DNA from: Sulfuriferula sp. | GTDB taxonomy: Bacteria > Pseudomonadota > Gammaproteobacteria > Burkholderiales > Sulfuriferulaceae | DNA: 64,000 bases | Assembly: GCA_031291235.1 (NCBI GenBank) | Contig: JARLJL010000004.1 | Location: forward strand, 24,249 to 88,248 | Reading direction: 5' to 3' | Shown here: in pieces, positions 38,116-49,822 of the stretch | Position numbering within the stretch: the first letter of the stretch is position 1 | Layout: the number at the start of each line of letters is the position of its first letter | Position numbers and translations under genes: made by a program | The notes under the pieces: generated by a model | The model's input: the letters and a program-made list of their open reading frames with translations, nothing else | What the model was told of the DNA's origin: nothing | Database searches by the model: none

Positions 38116-39008
38116 TGTGATGATTTACGGTTATCCAATCTATTTTGCCAGTACTGAGCTTGCACCAAGCTGACAGCATTGCCGTCGAGTCCTTGTTGAT
38201 AGATGTGAATCAGACTTTTAATCGCCATCACATGGCCCTGATTGGCGGCTTGCTTGAACCAATACATGGCTTGCGCGGAATCTTCTTTTTCACCGATGCC
38301 ATGCTCGTAACGCATGGCAAGCTGGTATTGCGCTTCGGCGTCGCCATCCGCCGCCAGCTTATGCAACTGCGGTGCGCGTTGACTCAAATCCTCTTTAATC
38401 TGCAGGCCGACATGCTCAAAGAAATGCACGAACTCAACAGCGCCTTCATAGCCTTGCGCGGCGGATTTGGCCAGCCAGCTATTGCCCAGGTCCGGGTCGT
38501 GTTTAGGCCAGTTTTCAGTCCGATAGAGCTTGCCAAGTTCAAACTGTGCCTCGCTGTTGCCCTCGATCGCTGCCCGCTTGAGCCAATACTCGGCCTTATT
38601 CAAATCCTTGTCCACCCCTACTCCGGCCAGATACATTTGGCCCAGCTTGAGTTGAGCTTGCACATTACCGCGTTTGGCAGCTTTTTCACGCCAGTCGGCC
38701 GCCAGTTTGAGGTTCTTGGCAACGCCCTCTCCCTGTTCGTACAAATCGCCCAATGCCATCTGCGCATAAGGATTGCCTTGCTGGGCCGCCTGTTCGAACC
38801 AGTAGGCAGCTTGCCGATCATCCTTGGCATAACCGCCGTCGCCATGACGATACATGACCGCAAGCAACACCTGCGAACTCGCACTGCCGCGCATGGCTGC
38901 ATCCGATACCATTTTGGCCTCGTCTGCGGTCATGGCATGCGCATCGATCGCTGCGATCATCAGCACCGCAGCAACGACCAGTTTAAACTGTTTTTTAATA
39001 CCGCTCAT
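38112..39008 (-). CDS. Secreted Sel1-repeat (TPR-like) protein
   Basis: This 298-residue protein has a signal peptide (cleavage near IDAHA|M) and about six Sel1-like repeats, with repeated A.YWF..AA..G. patterns. Such proteins act as periplasmic scaffolds. The start at 39008 gives a proper signal peptide; a longer frame starting at 39035 would overlap ppnP. It lies 2 bases after ppnP and overlaps DUF599. Confidence 0.85.
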   Translation of the reverse strand: MSGIKKQFKLVVAAVLMIAAIDAHAMTADEAKMVSDAAMRGSASSQVLLAVMYRHGDGGYAKDDRQAAYWFEQAAQQGNPYAQMALGDLYEQGEGVAKNLKLAADWREKAAKRGNVQAQLKLGQMYLAGVGVDKDLNKAEYWLKRAAIEGNSEAQFELGKLYRTENWPKHDPDLGNSWLAKSAAQGYEGAVEFVHFFEHVGLQIKEDLSQRAPQLHKLAADGDAEAQYQLAMRYEHGIGEKEDSAQAMYWFKQAANQGHVMAIKSLIHIYQQGLDGNAVSLVQAQYWQNRLDNRKSSQ

Positions 39009-39010
39009 GC

Positions 39011-39331
39011 TCAGGCCGAGGTCACAAAATGACACACATAATCCAGCGTTTCCACTGTTTCTATATCGAAGCTGCTGTTGCCCGGCACGTTGAATTTTTC
39101 GCCAGCTTGATAAGTTTTCCAGTCGGCTTCGCCGGCCAGTTTAACTTTGCATACGCCGCTGTTGATTTCCATGATTTCAGGCAACCCGGTATTAAACACC
39201 AGCTTGCTGGGGAAAATAACGCCTATGGTCTTTTTGCTGCCGTCGGCGAATAACACGGTATGCGATACGCATTTACCATCGAAATAAATATTGGCCTGCT
39301 TGACTACGCTTACCTGATCGAACTGATTCAT
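39011..39331 (-). CDS. ppnP: Pyrimidine/purine nucleoside phosphorylase PpnP
   Basis: This 106-residue cupin-fold protein (formerly DUF1255/YaiE) matches PpnP, which phosphorolyses several nucleosides. Features include [39 protein letters not shown] and [16 protein letters not shown]. It starts 6 bases after argG in the same operon. Confidence 0.92.
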   Translation of the reverse strand: MNQFDQVSVVKQANIYFDGKCVSHTVLFADGSKKTIGVIFPSKLVFNTGLPEIMEINSGVCKVKLAGEADWKTYQAGEKFNVPGNSSFDIETVETLDYVCHFVTSA

Positions 39332-39337
39332 CGTTGA

Positions 39338-40558
39338 TTATTCCTTGTTTCTTAATTTTGCAGCGATACGCAAACGCAACGCATTCAGTTTAATAAAACC
39401 GCCGGCATCGGCCTGATTGTAGGCACCCGCATCGTCCTCGAACGTGGCGATGGTAGGATCGAACAGCGAATCCGTTTTCGAATCGCGTCCCACCACCATC
39501 ACATTACCCTTGTACAGCTTGACGCGCACCCAGCCGTTCACCGTGGCTTGCGATGCGTCTATCATGGTTTGCAGCATCTTGCGCTCGGGACTCCACCAAT
39601 AGCCGTTATAAATCATGCTGGCGTAACGCGGCATCAATTCGTCCTTGAGATGAGCGACTTCGCGGTCCAATGTAATCGATTCTATCGCGCGATGCGCCTT
39701 GAGCATGATGGTGCCTCCCGGCGTTTCGTAACAGCCGCGCGACTTCATGCCGACGTAGCGGTTTTCGACCAGATCCTGGCGGCCGATGCCGTGTTTGCCG
39801 CCCAGCCGATTCAGTTCGGCCAGCACCGTCGCGGCACTCATGGCCACGCCGTTAATCGCAACGATGTCGCCCTGCTTGTACTCCAGCTCAACGTACTCCG
39901 CCGCGTCGGGTGCCTGCTCGGGCGATACCGTCCAGCGCCACATATCGGCTTCGGCCTCGATAGCCGGGTTTTCCAGCGCGCGGCCTTCATACGAAATGTG
40001 CAGCAAATTGGCATCCATACTGTAAGGGCTGCCGCCGTTCTTATGCTTCATTTCCACCGGGATGCCATGCTTTTCAGCGTAACCCAGCAGTTTTTCGCGC
40101 GACAGCAAATCCCATTCGCGCCACGGTGCAATAATTTTGATACCGGGTTTCAATGCATAAGCGCCCAGCTCGAAGCGCACCTGATCGTTGCCCTTGCCGG
40201 TTGCACCGTGCGATATGGCATCGGCGCCGGTCAGATTGGCGATTTCGATCAAACGCTTGGCGATCAGCGGACGGGCGATGGAAGTGCCCAGCAGGTATTC
40301 GCCTTCATACACGGTATTGGCGCGAAACATCGGAAACACGAAGTCGCGCACGAATTCTTCGCGCAGATCGTCGATGAAAATTTCCTTGACGCCGAATTTT
40401 TTCGCCTTCTCGCGCGCCGGCTCCAACTCTTCGCCCTGACCGATGTCGGCGGTGAAGGTCACTACTTCGCACTGGTATTCGTCTTGCAGCCATTTCAGAA
40501 TTACAGATGTATCCAGGCCGCCCGAATAGGCCAGCACCACTTTTTTTACGTCGCTCAT
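39338..40558 (-). CDS. argG: Argininosuccinate synthase
   Basis: This 406-residue enzyme joins citrulline and aspartate using ATP. The N-terminal PP-loop is [14 protein letters not shown], followed by [12 protein letters not shown], and the citrulline/aspartate region [16 protein letters not shown]. It overlaps argF by four bases. With argF and argD it forms an arginine-biosynthesis block. Confidence 0.97.
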   Translation of the reverse strand: MSDVKKVVLAYSGGLDTSVILKWLQDEYQCEVVTFTADIGQGEELEPAREKAKKFGVKEIFIDDLREEFVRDFVFPMFRANTVYEGEYLLGTSIARPLIAKRLIEIANLTGADAISHGATGKGNDQVRFELGAYALKPGIKIIAPWREWDLLSREKLLGYAEKHGIPVEMKHKNGGSPYSMDANLLHISYEGRALENPAIEAEADMWRWTVSPEQAPDAAEYVELEYKQGDIVAINGVAMSAATVLAELNRLGGKHGIGRQDLVENRYVGMKSRGCYETPGGTIMLKAHRAIESITLDREVAHLKDELMPRYASMIYNGYWWSPERKMLQTMIDASQATVNGWVRVKLYKGNVMVVGRDSKTDSLFDPTIATFEDDAGAYNQADAGGFIKLNALRLRIAAKLRNKE

Positions 40559-41475
40559 TCCACTTTTCCCAACAAAAGATATTCCATTAATGCTTTTTGC
40601 GTATGCAGTCGGTTTTCCGCTTCATCCCAGACCACGCTATGCGGGCCGTCGATCACTTCGGCGGCGACTTCCTCACCGCGATGCGCCGGCAGGCAATGCA
40701 TGAACAGCGCGTCGGGCGCGGCAATTTGCATCATTTCGGCATCGACCTGCCAATCCTGAAAATCGCGCTTGCGCTCTTCGTTTTCCGACTCGAATCCCAT
40801 ACTCGTCCACACGTCGGTGGTCACCAGATCCGCTCCGCGGCACGCTTCCATCGGATCGTCGAAGCTTTCGTAATGCGTTGTATCGTATAAACCGGCACGC
40901 TCCGGCTCGACCTCGTAGCCAGGAGGGGTAGACACATGCACGTTGAAATCCAGCACGACGGCAGCCTGCAACCAGGTATTGCACATGTTGTTGGAATCGC
41001 CTACCCAGGCCACCGTCTTGCCCTTGATGCAGCCGTGGCGCTCAATATAGGTAAAGATATCCGCCATGATCTGGCAAGGATGATATTCGTTGGTCAGGCC
41101 GTTAATCACCGGCACGCGCGAATGTGCAGCGAAACGCTCGATGATGTCCTGTTCGAAGGTACGTATCATCACGATATCGACCATCCGCGAAATGACTTCA
41201 GCAGCATCTTCCACCGGCTCGCCGCGCCCCAGCTGGGTATCGCGAGTATTCAGATAAATTGCCGAACCGCCCAGCTGATGCATTCCTGCTTCAAAAGACA
41301 AGCGGGTACGCGTGGACTGCTTCTCGAATATCATCGCCAGCGTACGATCCAGCAGCGGATGGTAAGTCTGGTATTGCTTGAATCTGTCCTTGATGATCTT
41401 TGCGCGGGCAAAAATATGCTCATATTCGTCGCGCGTCAAATCCTGAAACTGCAAAAAATGTTTGATCGCGCTCAT
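40555..41475 (-). CDS. argF: Ornithine carbamoyltransferase
   Basis: This 306-residue anabolic OTC makes citrulline from ornithine and carbamoyl phosphate. The carbamoyl-phosphate motif is [11 protein letters not shown], followed by [18 protein letters not shown], and the ornithine-binding [10 protein letters not shown] near the C terminus. It overlaps argD by four bases upstream and argG by four bases downstream. Confidence 0.97.
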   Translation of the reverse strand: MSAIKHFLQFQDLTRDEYEHIFARAKIIKDRFKQYQTYHPLLDRTLAMIFEKQSTRTRLSFEAGMHQLGGSAIYLNTRDTQLGRGEPVEDAAEVISRMVDIVMIRTFEQDIIERFAAHSRVPVINGLTNEYHPCQIMADIFTYIERHGCIKGKTVAWVGDSNNMCNTWLQAAVVLDFNVHVSTPPGYEVEPERAGLYDTTHYESFDDPMEACRGADLVTTDVWTSMGFESENEERKRDFQDWQVDAEMMQIAAPDALFMHCLPAHRGEEVAAEVIDGPHSVVWDEAENRLHTQKALMEYLLLGKVE

Positions 41476-42653
41476 GCCGGCGCCCTAGTCAGAAATTCGC
41501 GGATAACCGGACTCAGTCCGCTCACCAATTGCGCTGCCTCATCGGCACTCATGATCAACGGCGGTACCAGACGGATCACATTATCCGCAGTCACGTTAAT
41601 CAGCAAATGTGCCGCTAAAGCCAATTTCACCAGCTCTCCACACGGGCGATCCAGCTCTATGCCTATCATCATGCCCAGCCCGCGTATCGCCTTGACGCCC
41701 GCCACACCGGCCAGTTCACGCTCGAATCCGGCAATCAGTGCCGCACCGACCCGATTGACATTGGCTAACAGATTATCGTCTTCCAATACCTGCAAAGTCG
41801 CCAGGCCGGCGGCACACGCCAGCGGGTTGCCGCCGAAAGTGGAACCGTGATTGCCGGGCTTGAACACGTCTGCAGCTTCGCCGCGCGCAACGCACGCGCC
41901 GATCGGCACGCCGGAACCCAGGCCTTTGGCCAGCGTCATCACGTCAGGGCGAATAGCGGTATGCTGGAATGCAAACCAGGTACCGGTACGTCCCACGCCG
42001 GTTTGCACTTCATCCAGCATCAGCAGCCAGCCGTGGGCGTCGCACACCTGGCGCAATTCGCCCAGATAGGCGGCATCCGGTATCCGCACGCCGCCCTCGC
42101 CTTCGATCGGCTCGACCAGTACCGCTACAACCTCATGGTTGTGTTCAGCGACTTGCCGTACGGCTTCGATATCGTTGTAAGGCACGCGCACGAATCCGGT
42201 GAGCAAGGGTTCAAAACCGGCTTGCACCTTGCGGCTGCCTGTCGCTGTCAAAGTCGCCATGGTACGGCCATGAAAAGATTTTTCCATGACGATAATCGTG
42301 GGCGTCGCAATCCCTTTGCCGTGGCCGTACAGCCGCGCCAACTTGATTGCAGCCTCGTTCGCTTCGCAACCGGAATTGCAGAAAAACACCTTGTCCATGC
42401 CCGACAGCCGGCACAAGCGCTCAGCCAGCTGTTCCTGGCGCTGTACCTGATAAATATTGGAGCTGTGTATCAGGTTGCGCGCCTGCTCGCACACGGCTTG
42501 TGTCAATACTGGATGGGCATGCCCCAAACCGTTAACGGCGACGCCGGCTAACGCGTCCAGATAGCGATTGCCCGCATCGTCCCACAGCCACACGCCTTCG
42601 CCACGTACAAAAGTGACAGGCTGACGTGCATAGGTATTCATCAAATAAGACAT
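41472..42653 (-). CDS. argD: Acetylornithine aminotransferase
   Basis: This 393-residue class III PLP aminotransferase converts N-acetylglutamate semialdehyde to N-acetylornithine. It shows FCNSGCEANEAAIKLAR for cofactor phosphate binding, LMLDEVQTGVGRTG, and the Schiff-base Lys in TLAKGLGSGVPIGA. It is the first gene of the minus-strand arg run; no clear promoter could be picked, so read-through from sodB is possible. Confidence 0.95.
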   Translation of the reverse strand: MSYLMNTYARQPVTFVRGEGVWLWDDAGNRYLDALAGVAVNGLGHAHPVLTQAVCEQARNLIHSSNIYQVQRQEQLAERLCRLSGMDKVFFCNSGCEANEAAIKLARLYGHGKGIATPTIIVMEKSFHGRTMATLTATGSRKVQAGFEPLLTGFVRVPYNDIEAVRQVAEHNHEVVAVLVEPIEGEGGVRIPDAAYLGELRQVCDAHGWLLMLDEVQTGVGRTGTWFAFQHTAIRPDVMTLAKGLGSGVPIGACVARGEAADVFKPGNHGSTFGGNPLACAAGLATLQVLEDDNLLANVNRVGAALIAGFERELAGVAGVKAIRGLGMMIGIELDRPCGELVKLALAAHLLINVTADNVIRLVPPLIMSADEAAQLVSGLSPVIREFLTRAPA

Positions 42654-42686
42654 GGTGATGGACTAAGTAATATGGTTAAAAACATG

Positions 42687-42706
42687 AGGGCGGCTTGCGC
42701 CGCCCT
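42687..42706 (-). terminator. Hairpin after sodB
   Basis: A perfect 8-bp GC-rich stem (AGGGCGGC/GCCGCCCT) with a 4-base loop lies 22 bases after the sodB stop and, on the minus strand, is followed by CATGTTTTT. It may terminate sodB upstream of argD. Confidence 0.6.
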
Positions 42707-42728
42707 ATAAAAACTGATCTGACAGACT

Positions 42729-43310
42729 TTATGCAGCGAAATTGGCAGATACGAAGCTCCAGTTTACCAGATTCCAGAACGCCTCTACATACTTGGGACG
42801 CGCATTGCGATAATCGACATAGTAGGCATGTTCCCACACGTCGCATGTCATCAGCGCAGTTTGACCGCTAGTCATTGGCGTTGCCGCATTGCTGGTGGAC
42901 ACGATATCCAGTTCGCCGGTGGTATTTTTCACCAGCCAAGCCCAACCGGAACCGAAAGTCCCGACGGCTGCCTTGCTGAATGCTTCCTTGAAGGCATCGA
43001 ACGAACCCCATTTGGCGTTGATGGCATCAGCCAGCGCACCGGTTGGCGCACCGCCACCGTTAGGGCTCAGGCAATTCCAGTAAAAGGTATGGTTCCATAC
43101 CTGAGCAGCGTTATTAAACACACCACCGGCAGATTTCAGAATAATGTCTTCCAGACTCATTGCTTCAAACTCGGTACCTTTGATCAGGTTGTTGAGGTTG
43201 GTCACATAGGCTTGATGGTGCTTGCCATAGTGGTATTCCAGGGTCTCGGCCGAAATATGCGGTTGCAATGCGTCTTTGGCATAAGGCAAAACGGGCAATT
43301 CATGTATCAT
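42729..43310 (-). CDS. sodB: Iron superoxide dismutase
   Basis: This 193-residue Fe/Mn-fold dismutase converts superoxide to O2 and peroxide. Metal ligands are in EYHYGKHH (N-terminal His), WNHTFYW, and [11 protein letters not shown] (Asp and His). The [14 protein letters not shown] segment with Gln is typical of the iron form. A ribosome site (CGGAGAT) precedes the ATG. It is upstream of the arg genes but separated by a hairpin. Confidence 0.95.
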   Translation of the reverse strand: MIHELPVLPYAKDALQPHISAETLEYHYGKHHQAYVTNLNNLIKGTEFEAMSLEDIILKSAGGVFNNAAQVWNHTFYWNCLSPNGGGAPTGALADAINAKWGSFDAFKEAFSKAAVGTFGSGWAWLVKNTTGELDIVSTSNAATPMTSGQTALMTCDVWEHAYYVDYRNARPKYVEAFWNLVNWSFVSANFAA

Positions 43311-43605
43311 GTTTATCTCCGAATAAGAACAGATGGTTCGTTGAAAAGGTTAACCATATTCTAGCAGGTGTTAGCGCCGATGTTCTATACAATTCATGCA
43401 ATAACCCTACGTCAAATTGGCCAAATTGGCATTTTCAGTGGTCTGCTACGCGACATCCCCGGCATCGACAGAACCAAATGCGTCAGTTCGACTCTTACTT
43501 GCCGATGACGCCTGCACTAACATCCAGGCAAATAAAACATCTAACCGCAAGCACGCGATAGTCTGATAAAATCACCGTTATGTTGTTTTTTGTGAAGTAC
43601 ACACA

Positions 43606-43896
43606 ATGTCTGAGCTAAGCAATAACGAAATCCTTATTCAGGGACTCACCTCATCCGGACGCACTTTTCGCCCCAGCGACTGGGCTGAACGTCTGTCAGG
43701 CTCACTCTCCACTTTCGGAGAAGATCACCGCATGAGTTATTCGCCATACGTGCGCCCGCTAACCGTGGGCGGTATCAAATGCGTCATCGTCGACAAGCAA
43801 CTGCAACAGGAACAGCCCGCCGCTTTCGGATTTCTGATGAGTTTTGCCAGAGAAAACGACCTGACCATCATCGACCCCAGTCAGCCCCCCGCTTAA
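43606..43896 (+). CDS. DUF3579 family protein
   Basis: This 96-residue cytoplasmic protein matches DUF3579, which occurs in betaproteobacteria next to arginine genes and rpsT. Conserved-looking residues include ILIQGLTSSGRTFRPSDWAERL and VRPLTVGGIKCVIVDK. Its function is unknown. It is divergent from sodB across a 295-base gap and convergent with rpsT. Confidence 0.82.
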   Translation: MSELSNNEILIQGLTSSGRTFRPSDWAERLSGSLSTFGEDHRMSYSPYVRPLTVGGIKCVIVDKQLQQEQPAAFGFLMSFARENDLTIIDPSQPPA

Positions 43897-43948
43897 CCCC
43901 GCATCTTGCCATTCGGCATCTCGAACCGCCTCACTAAAATTACAGACG

Positions 43949-43982
43949 AAAAAAAACCTTACGCTTTCCAGCCATAAGGTTT
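43949..43982 (-). terminator. rpsT terminator
   Basis: On the minus strand the 8-bp stem AAACCTTA/TAAGGTTT is followed by a run of T. It lies about 40 bases after the rpsT stop. Confidence 0.8.
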
Positions 43983-44022
43983 ATTCACATCCGAATTCGG
44001 CTTGATTAGCGCCGAACGGAAT

Positions 44023-44286
44023 TTATGCCATTGCTTTAACAGCAGCAGACAGACGGCTCTTGTGACGAGCAGCTTTGTTTTTATGAATGATCTTTTTGTC
44101 GGCGATGCGGTCAATCACACTCATGGAAACACCAAAAGTGCTGGTCGCAACAGCCTTATCGCCAGCCAATACCGCTTTTTGAACTTTCTTGATCGCGGTA
44201 CGCAGAGTAGAACGCAATGCGGCGTTATGAGCACGCTGCTTGTCGTTTTGTCTTGCGCGCTTTCTGGCTTGTGCGCTATTTGCCAT
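44023..44286 (-). CDS. rpsT: 30S ribosomal protein S20
   Basis: This 87-residue basic helical protein matches S20: [21 protein letters not shown], then [10 protein letters not shown] and the C-terminal [14 protein letters not shown]. It binds 16S rRNA early in 30S assembly. It is transcribed divergently from murJ, the usual arrangement in this group. Confidence 0.97.
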   Translation of the reverse strand: MANSAQARKRARQNDKQRAHNAALRSTLRTAIKKVQKAVLAGDKAVATSTFGVSMSVIDRIADKKIIHKNKAARHKSRLSAAVKAMA

Positions 44287-44323
44287 AAGTGATGCTCCTG
44301 TATCGGGTTTCTTAAAACGGTAA

Positions 44324-44352
44324 ATTATAATTGGCTATTACGTCAATAGCAA
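44324..44352 (-). promoter_or_regulatory. rpsT promoter
   Basis: Read on the minus strand, TTGCTA (44352-44347) and a perfect TATAAT (44329-44324) are 17 bases apart. The -10 ends 37 bases before the rpsT start, leaving a short leader with a CAGGAG ribosome site. Confidence 0.7.
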
Positions 44353-44476
44353 GCCAAAATTAAATGCAAGTCTGTTTTATTCTCTGCACGAGAGTCAAAT
44401 AAAGTCAGACTGGCGCCTAGCGATCGCTCTGCTTTAGCGCTACTATTGCGCGTCAACCTTTAGTCTCCCTATTATA

Positions 44477-46012
44477 ATGAATCTGCTACAAGCTCTCGCC
44501 AAAGTCAGCAGCATGACTTTACTGTCACGCATACTCGGCTTTGTACGCGACGCCATTATTGCCCGCAGCTTTGGCGCCGGCATCTACACCGATGCTTTTT
44601 TCGTCGCCTTCAAGATCCCCAACCTGCTGCGCCGCCTATTCGCCGAAGGTGCATTCGCCCAAGCCTTCGTGCCCATACTTGCCGAATACAAAAATCGCCG
44701 CGGCCACGACGATACACGCTTGCTGGTCGATCACGTCGCTACGTTTCTCTTCATCGCCCTGGTCATCGTCACCGCCATAGGCGTCATTGCCGCCCCTGCA
44801 GTGGTCTACATCAGCGCACCTGGCTTTATCGACGCCCCGGATAAATTCGCAGTCACCGTACACATGCTGCGCATTATTTTCCCCTACATACTGCTGATCT
44901 CGCTGGTATCGCTGGCCGGCGGCATTTTGAATACCTACAGCCGTTTTGCCATTCCGGCATTCACACCGGTACTGCTGAACGTAGCCATGATCGCCGCAAC
45001 CCTGTGGCTGGCACCGCATTTCACCCCGCCGGCCATAGCGTTGGCATGGGGCGTAGCACTAGGTGGGGTACTGCAGCTCTCGTTGCAACTGCCTTTCCTG
45101 CATCGCCTGGGATTGCTGCCGCGGTTCCGCTTCAGCTGGCACGACGAAGGCGTCTGGCGCGTGCTCAAGCTCATGGGTCCGGCGGTATTCGGCGTTTCCA
45201 TCGCCCAGCTGTCCTTGCTCATCAACACCATCTTCGCCTCGTTTCTGGCGACCGGCAGCGTATCCTGGCTATATTATGCAGATCGGTTGATGGAATTTCC
45301 TACCGGCATGCTGGGAGTAGCACTCGGCACCATCCTGCTGCCCAGCCTGTCCAAACATTACGCCGACAACGATCCTGCCCAGTATTCGCAATTGCTGGAC
45401 TGGGGCTTGCGCCTGACGCTGTTGCTGGCCTTACCTGCCGCGGCGGCGCTGGCAGTACTGGCCCTGCCGCTGATCAGCACACTGTTCCTGTACGGCCACT
45501 TCAGCGTGCACGACGTATGGATGACGCGCCAGGCATTAATGGCCTACAGCCTGGGATTACTGGGACTGATCATGGTTAAGATACTGGCGCCCGGCTTTTA
45601 TGCCCGCCAGAATATCAAAACGCCGGTCAAAATCGCCCTCATCACACTGACCGCAACACAGCTGATGAACCTGCTCTTCGTCTGGAAACTGCAGCATGCC
45701 GGCCTCGCGCTCGCCATCGGTCTGGGCGCATGCCTGAATGCCGGACTGCTGCTGTGGAAACTGCGCAGTCAGGGCATTTTTCAGCCACAATCGGGCTGGT
45801 ATGCATTCATGTCCAGAATCGGCATTGCCACAGCCATGATGGCACTGGTGTTATGGTGGGGCATGGGTACCGATGCCGACTGGCTGCAAGCCCACTTCAG
45901 CCGTCGTATCGCCCATTTAACCATACTGGTCGTGCTGGGCGTCGCAACCTATTTCGTTACGCTCAGGCTGCTCGGCATCCGTGCGCGCCAATTCATTCGG
46001 CGCGCAGCCTGA
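44477..46012 (+). CDS. murJ: Lipid II flippase MurJ
   Basis: This 511-residue MOP-superfamily membrane protein has about 14 hydrophobic segments and moves lipid II across the inner membrane. The N terminus has the MurJ signature [23 protein letters not shown] and [22 protein letters not shown]. It is divergent from rpsT and is followed by ribF after 91 bases. Confidence 0.95.
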   Translation: MNLLQALAKVSSMTLLSRILGFVRDAIIARSFGAGIYTDAFFVAFKIPNLLRRLFAEGAFAQAFVPILAEYKNRRGHDDTRLLVDHVATFLFIALVIVTAIGVIAAPAVVYISAPGFIDAPDKFAVTVHMLRIIFPYILLISLVSLAGGILNTYSRFAIPAFTPVLLNVAMIAATLWLAPHFTPPAIALAWGVALGGVLQLSLQLPFLHRLGLLPRFRFSWHDEGVWRVLKLMGPAVFGVSIAQLSLLINTIFASFLATGSVSWLYYADRLMEFPTGMLGVALGTILLPSLSKHYADNDPAQYSQLLDWGLRLTLLLALPAAAALAVLALPLISTLFLYGHFSVHDVWMTRQALMAYSLGLLGLIMVKILAPGFYARQNIKTPVKIALITLTATQLMNLLFVWKLQHAGLALAIGLGACLNAGLLLWKLRSQGIFQPQSGWYAFMSRIGIATAMMALVLWWGMGTDADWLQAHFSRRIAHLTILVVLGVATYFVTLRLLGIRARQFIRRAA

Positions 46013-46045
46013 CAGGCTGGATAGAGTCTGGCGCAATCCGATACT

Positions 46046-46074
46046 TTGACCCCACTCCTGCGACCCGTTAAAAT
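46046..46074 (+). promoter_or_regulatory. Predicted sigma-70 promoter for ribF and the ileS operon
   Basis: TTGACC (46046-46051) and TAAAAT (46069-46074) are spaced by 17 bases, ending 30 bases before the ribF start. Confidence 0.65.
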
Positions 46075-46103
46075 TCGCTATTCACGGTTCTGAAATTTCC
46101 GCC

Positions 46104-47039
46104 ATGCGCATCACACACGGTATCCACCCTGTCGTCACCCAGCCCAGCGCGGTGACCATAGGCAATTTTGACGGGGTTCATCTCGGACACCAGGCGATGC
46201 TGCGGCAGCTGGTGGCAACAGCGCACGCCCGCCGACTCACGCCCTGTGCGATTACCTTCGAACCGCATCCGCGCGAATTTTTCACTCCCGACAACGCGCC
46301 CGCCCGTCTATCCAACCTGCGCGACAAACTCGACGGCTTGCGCGACATGGGTATCGAGCACGTCCATATCTGCCGTTTCAACCACGTACTGGCGCACATG
46401 CCTGCCGAGCAGTTTATCGAGCAGATACTGGTACGCGGCCTCGGCATGCAGCACCTGCTGATCGGCGACGACTTCCGTTTCGGCGCCAAGCGCGCAGGCG
46501 ATTTTGCCTTGTTGCAGGCCTGCAGCAGTACTCACGGTTACGATCTGGGCGCCATGCCCAGCATCACCATCAACGGACAGCGCGCCTCCAGCACAGCCGT
46601 ACGCGATGCGCTCGCGGCCAACCGGCTCGACCTGGCGCAACAGTTTCTCGGTCACCCTTACCGCATCAGCGGACGCGTCGCCCATGGTGATAAACTCGGG
46701 CGCGAACTGGGCTTCCCCACCGCCAACTTGCCGATCAAACGCGCCAAATTACCGCTCACAGGCATTTTCGTGGTCGAAGTACACGGCCTCGGCATGCACC
46801 CGTTGCCGGCTGTGGCCAGCCTCGGCGTACGTCCCACCGTCAAGGTCGCGGCACAACCCCTGCTCGAAATCCACTTATTGAATTTTAACGACAATTTATA
46901 CGGCCGCATCATCCATGTCGATTTTCTTGCTAAACTACGCGACGAAGAGAAATATCCGGATCTCGCCGCATTAACCCGGCAAATTCAGCGCGATGTCACA
47001 TGCGCTCAGGATTACTTTAACCATTTACCCGCCGCTTGA
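46104..47039 (+). CDS. ribF: Bifunctional riboflavin kinase/FAD synthetase
   Basis: This 311-residue enzyme makes FMN and then FAD. The N-terminal adenylyltransferase domain has [16 protein letters not shown]; the C-terminal flavokinase domain has [20 protein letters not shown] and [15 protein letters not shown]. It leads a run with ileS, lspA, fkpB, ispH and DUF167, the typical proteobacterial order. Confidence 0.96.
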   Translation: MRITHGIHPVVTQPSAVTIGNFDGVHLGHQAMLRQLVATAHARRLTPCAITFEPHPREFFTPDNAPARLSNLRDKLDGLRDMGIEHVHICRFNHVLAHMPAEQFIEQILVRGLGMQHLLIGDDFRFGAKRAGDFALLQACSSTHGYDLGAMPSITINGQRASSTAVRDALAANRLDLAQQFLGHPYRISGRVAHGDKLGRELGFPTANLPIKRAKLPLTGIFVVEVHGLGMHPLPAVASLGVRPTVKVAAQPLLEIHLLNFNDNLYGRIIHVDFLAKLRDEEKYPDLAALTRQIQRDVTCAQDYFNHLPAA

Positions 47040-47044
47040 CACCC

Positions 47045-49822
47045 ATGTCCGATTATAAAAACACGCTCAATCTTCCCGACACCCCGTTCCCTATGCGCGG
47101 TGATCTCGCCAAACGCGAACCCGCCTGGCTGGCACATTGGCGCGAACTGAACCGCTATCGGCAAATTCGCAAAGCAGCAGCAGGCCGTCCCAAATTCATC
47201 CTGCACGACGGTCCGCCCTATGCCAACGGCGACATTCATATCGGTCACGCCGTCAATAAAATTCTCAAGGACATCATCGTCAAGAGCAAAACCCTGGCCG
47301 GTTACGATGCGCCCTATGTACCGGGCTGGGATTGCCACGGCCTGCCGATCGAGCTGCAGGTCGAGAAACAACACGGCAAAGCCATTCCCGCCGCACGCTT
47401 CCGCGAACTGTGCCGCGAATATGCCGCCGGCCAGATCGAGCGTCAGAAGGCCGACTTTATCCGGCTCGGCGTACTGGGCGACTGGGACCATCCCTATCGC
47501 ACCATGGATTTCGAATTCGAGGCCGGCATCATGCGCGAGCTCGGCCGCATCCTCGCCAACGGCTATCTGTATCAGGGTGCGAAACCGGTACACTGGTGCG
47601 TAGACTGCGGTTCGGCGCTGGCGGAAGCCGAAGTCGAATACGAAGACAAGACCTCGGCCGCCATCGACGTGGCATTTGCCGTGGCCGATCCGGCACAGCT
47701 TACTGCCAAACTCGGCCTGCCCAATTTCAACGAGCCAATCTACGCCGTGATCTGGACCACCACGCCGTGGACGCTGCCCGCCAACCAGGCCGTCTCGGTA
47801 CATCCGGAATTCATCTACGACCTGATACTCACTCCCAAAGGCATCCTCATCCTCGCCCGCGACCTGGCAGAATCGGCCATCAAGCGTTACGGCTTCGAGT
47901 CGGTGGAAGTCATCGGCCAGTGTCCAGGCAGCGCGCTGGAGCACGTCAGCCTGCGCCATCCCTTTCTGGATCGCTATGTGCCGATTATCTGCGGCACGCA
48001 CGTTACTGCCGAAGCCGGTACCGGGCTGGTACATACCGCCCCGGCACACGGCGTGGACGACTATCAGGTCGGGCTGAAATATCAATTGCCGGTAGAAAAT
48101 CCGGTCAGCGACGACGGCAAATTTTTCGACAGCATCCCCTTTGTCGGCGGCCAAAGCGTCTGGGAAGGCAATAAAACCGTTATCCAGCTGCTCATCGACA
48201 ACGACCTGCTGCTTGCCAATGCCAAGCTGGTGCACAGCTACCCGCACTGCTGGCGGCACAAAACGCCGATCATCTTTCGTGCCACGCACCAATGGTTCAT
48301 CGGCATGGAAAAGACCGACGCTACGAATGCCAGCTTGCGCGATCACGCCACGCGCGCGGTGGAAAAAACCGCATTTTTCCCGGCATGGGGACGCGCTCGT
48401 CTGGAAGGCATGATGAAGAACCGTCCGGACTGGTGCGTATCGCGCCAGCGCAACTGGGGCGTACCGATGCCGCTGTTCATCCACAAGGAAAGCGGCGAAC
48501 TGCATCCGCGTACTGCCGAATTCATCGCTACGGTTGCAGAAAAAGTGGAAAAAACCGGCATCGAAGCCTGGTTCTCGCTTGAAGCCGGCGAGTTGCTGGG
48601 TGCCGACACTGCGCATTACAAAAAAGTCACCGACACGCTGGACGTGTGGTTCGATTCCGGCGTCACCCATGCCTGCGTGCTCAAGCTGCGCCCGGAGCTG
48701 GCGCATCCTGCCGACCTGTATCTGGAAGGCTCCGACCAGCACCGCGGCTGGTTCCAATCCAGCCTGCTCACCGGCTGTGCCACCGACGGCCACGCCCCGT
48801 ATCGCGCGCTGCTCACCCACGGCTTTGTCGTTGACGGCAACGGTCACAAAATGAGCAAATCCAAGGGCAACGTCATTGCACCGCAAAAAGTCATGGACAC
48901 CTACGGCGCCGACATCCTGCGCTTGTGGACGGCATCGACCGATTACTCCGGCGAGCTCACCATCTCCGACGAAATCCTCAAACGCGTGGTGGAATCCTAC
49001 CGCCGCATCCGTAACACGCTGCGTTTCCTGCTGGCCAACCTGGCAGACTTCGACATCGAACAGCAGGCACTGCCGCTGGAACAATGGCTGACCATCGATC
49101 AATACGCCATGGTCATGCTGCACCAGTTTCAGGAAGAAGTGCTCACGCATTATCATCAATACGAATTCCATCACATCGTACAAAAGCTGCATCATTTCTG
49201 CTCTGAAGACCTCGGCGGCTTTTACCTCGACATCCTCAAGGACAGGCTCTACACCACGGCTGCCGGTTCCGCCGCGCGCCGTTCTGCACAAAATGCGCTG
49301 TACCACATCACCCACAGCCTGACCCGGCTGATGGCGCCGTTCCTCAGCTTCACTGCCGAAGAAGTATGGCAGCAACTGGTACATGACAGCGACGACAGCG
49401 TATTCCTGCATCAATGGCATGAAATACCGGTGCCCGATCACGCGCCGGCACTGGTCGAGCAATGGACGCTGATCCGCGAAACGCTGGCGGATGTGCGCAA
49501 ACATCTGGAAACGCTGCGTATCGCCGGAGAAATAGGCTCGTCGTTACAGGCCGAAGTGGCTATCCATGCCGGCGCCGCGCATTACGCCGCGCTGGCAACA
49601 CTGGGCGACGACCTGCGTTTCGCCATGATCACGTCGACGGCCGAACTGCATCTGGCCGACAACGCGGCACCGCATATCGGCGCACACCCTAGCAGCCATG
49701 CCAAATGCGAACGCTGCTGGCATTATCGTGCCGATGTCGGCACGCATGCCGATCATCCCGGCTTGTGCGCACGCTGCCACAGCAATCTTTTCGGCGCAGG
49801 CGAGCACAGACACCATGCTTAA
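47045..49822 (+). CDS. ileS: Isoleucyl-tRNA synthetase
   Basis: This 925-residue class I synthetase charges tRNA-Ile. It has the HIGH-type motif [15 protein letters not shown] near residue 60, an editing domain with [13 protein letters not shown], the KMSKS loop KMSKSKGN near residue 602, and a C-terminal zinc site with CERCWHY and CARC. The ATG at 47045 is preferred; a TTG at 47036 overlaps the ribF stop. Its end overlaps lspA by 8 bases. Confidence 0.97.
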   Translation: MSDYKNTLNLPDTPFPMRGDLAKREPAWLAHWRELNRYRQIRKAAAGRPKFILHDGPPYANGDIHIGHAVNKILKDIIVKSKTLAGYDAPYVPGWDCHGLPIELQVEKQHGKAIPAARFRELCREYAAGQIERQKADFIRLGVLGDWDHPYRTMDFEFEAGIMRELGRILANGYLYQGAKPVHWCVDCGSALAEAEVEYEDKTSAAIDVAFAVADPAQLTAKLGLPNFNEPIYAVIWTTTPWTLPANQAVSVHPEFIYDLILTPKGILILARDLAESAIKRYGFESVEVIGQCPGSALEHVSLRHPFLDRYVPIICGTHVTAEAGTGLVHTAPAHGVDDYQVGLKYQLPVENPVSDDGKFFDSIPFVGGQSVWEGNKTVIQLLIDNDLLLANAKLVHSYPHCWRHKTPIIFRATHQWFIGMEKTDATNASLRDHATRAVEKTAFFPAWGRARLEGMMKNRPDWCVSRQRNWGVPMPLFIHKESGELHPRTAEFIATVAEKVEKTGIEAWFSLEAGELLGADTAHYKKVTDTLDVWFDSGVTHACVLKLRPELAHPADLYLEGSDQHRGWFQSSLLTGCATDGHAPYRALLTHGFVVDGNGHKMSKSKGNVIAPQKVMDTYGADILRLWTASTDYSGELTISDEILKRVVESYRRIRNTLRFLLANLADFDIEQQALPLEQWLTIDQYAMVMLHQFQEEVLTHYHQYEFHHIVQKLHHFCSEDLGGFYLDILKDRLYTTAAGSAARRSAQNALYHITHSLTRLMAPFLSFTAEEVWQQLVHDSDDSVFLHQWHEIPVPDHAPALVEQWTLIRETLADVRKHLETLRIAGEIGSSLQAEVAIHAGAAHYAALATLGDDLRFAMITSTAELHLADNAAPHIGAHPSSHAKCERCWHYRADVGTHADHPGLCARCHSNLFGAGEHRHHA

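Noticed and set aside
39548..40759. 403-codon plus-strand open frame over argG and argF
   Set aside because: It is antisense to two overlapping, well-conserved arginine genes and has no recognisable domain.
44473..44478. TATAAT overlapping the murJ start codon
   Set aside because: A transcript starting from it would lack the murJ start, and the family N terminus begins at that ATG, so it is probably chance.
47012..49504. 830-codon minus-strand open frame opposite ileS
   Set aside because: It lies wholly antisense to a clear isoleucyl-tRNA synthetase with intact motifs; its translation is a low-complexity antisense shadow without recognisable domains.
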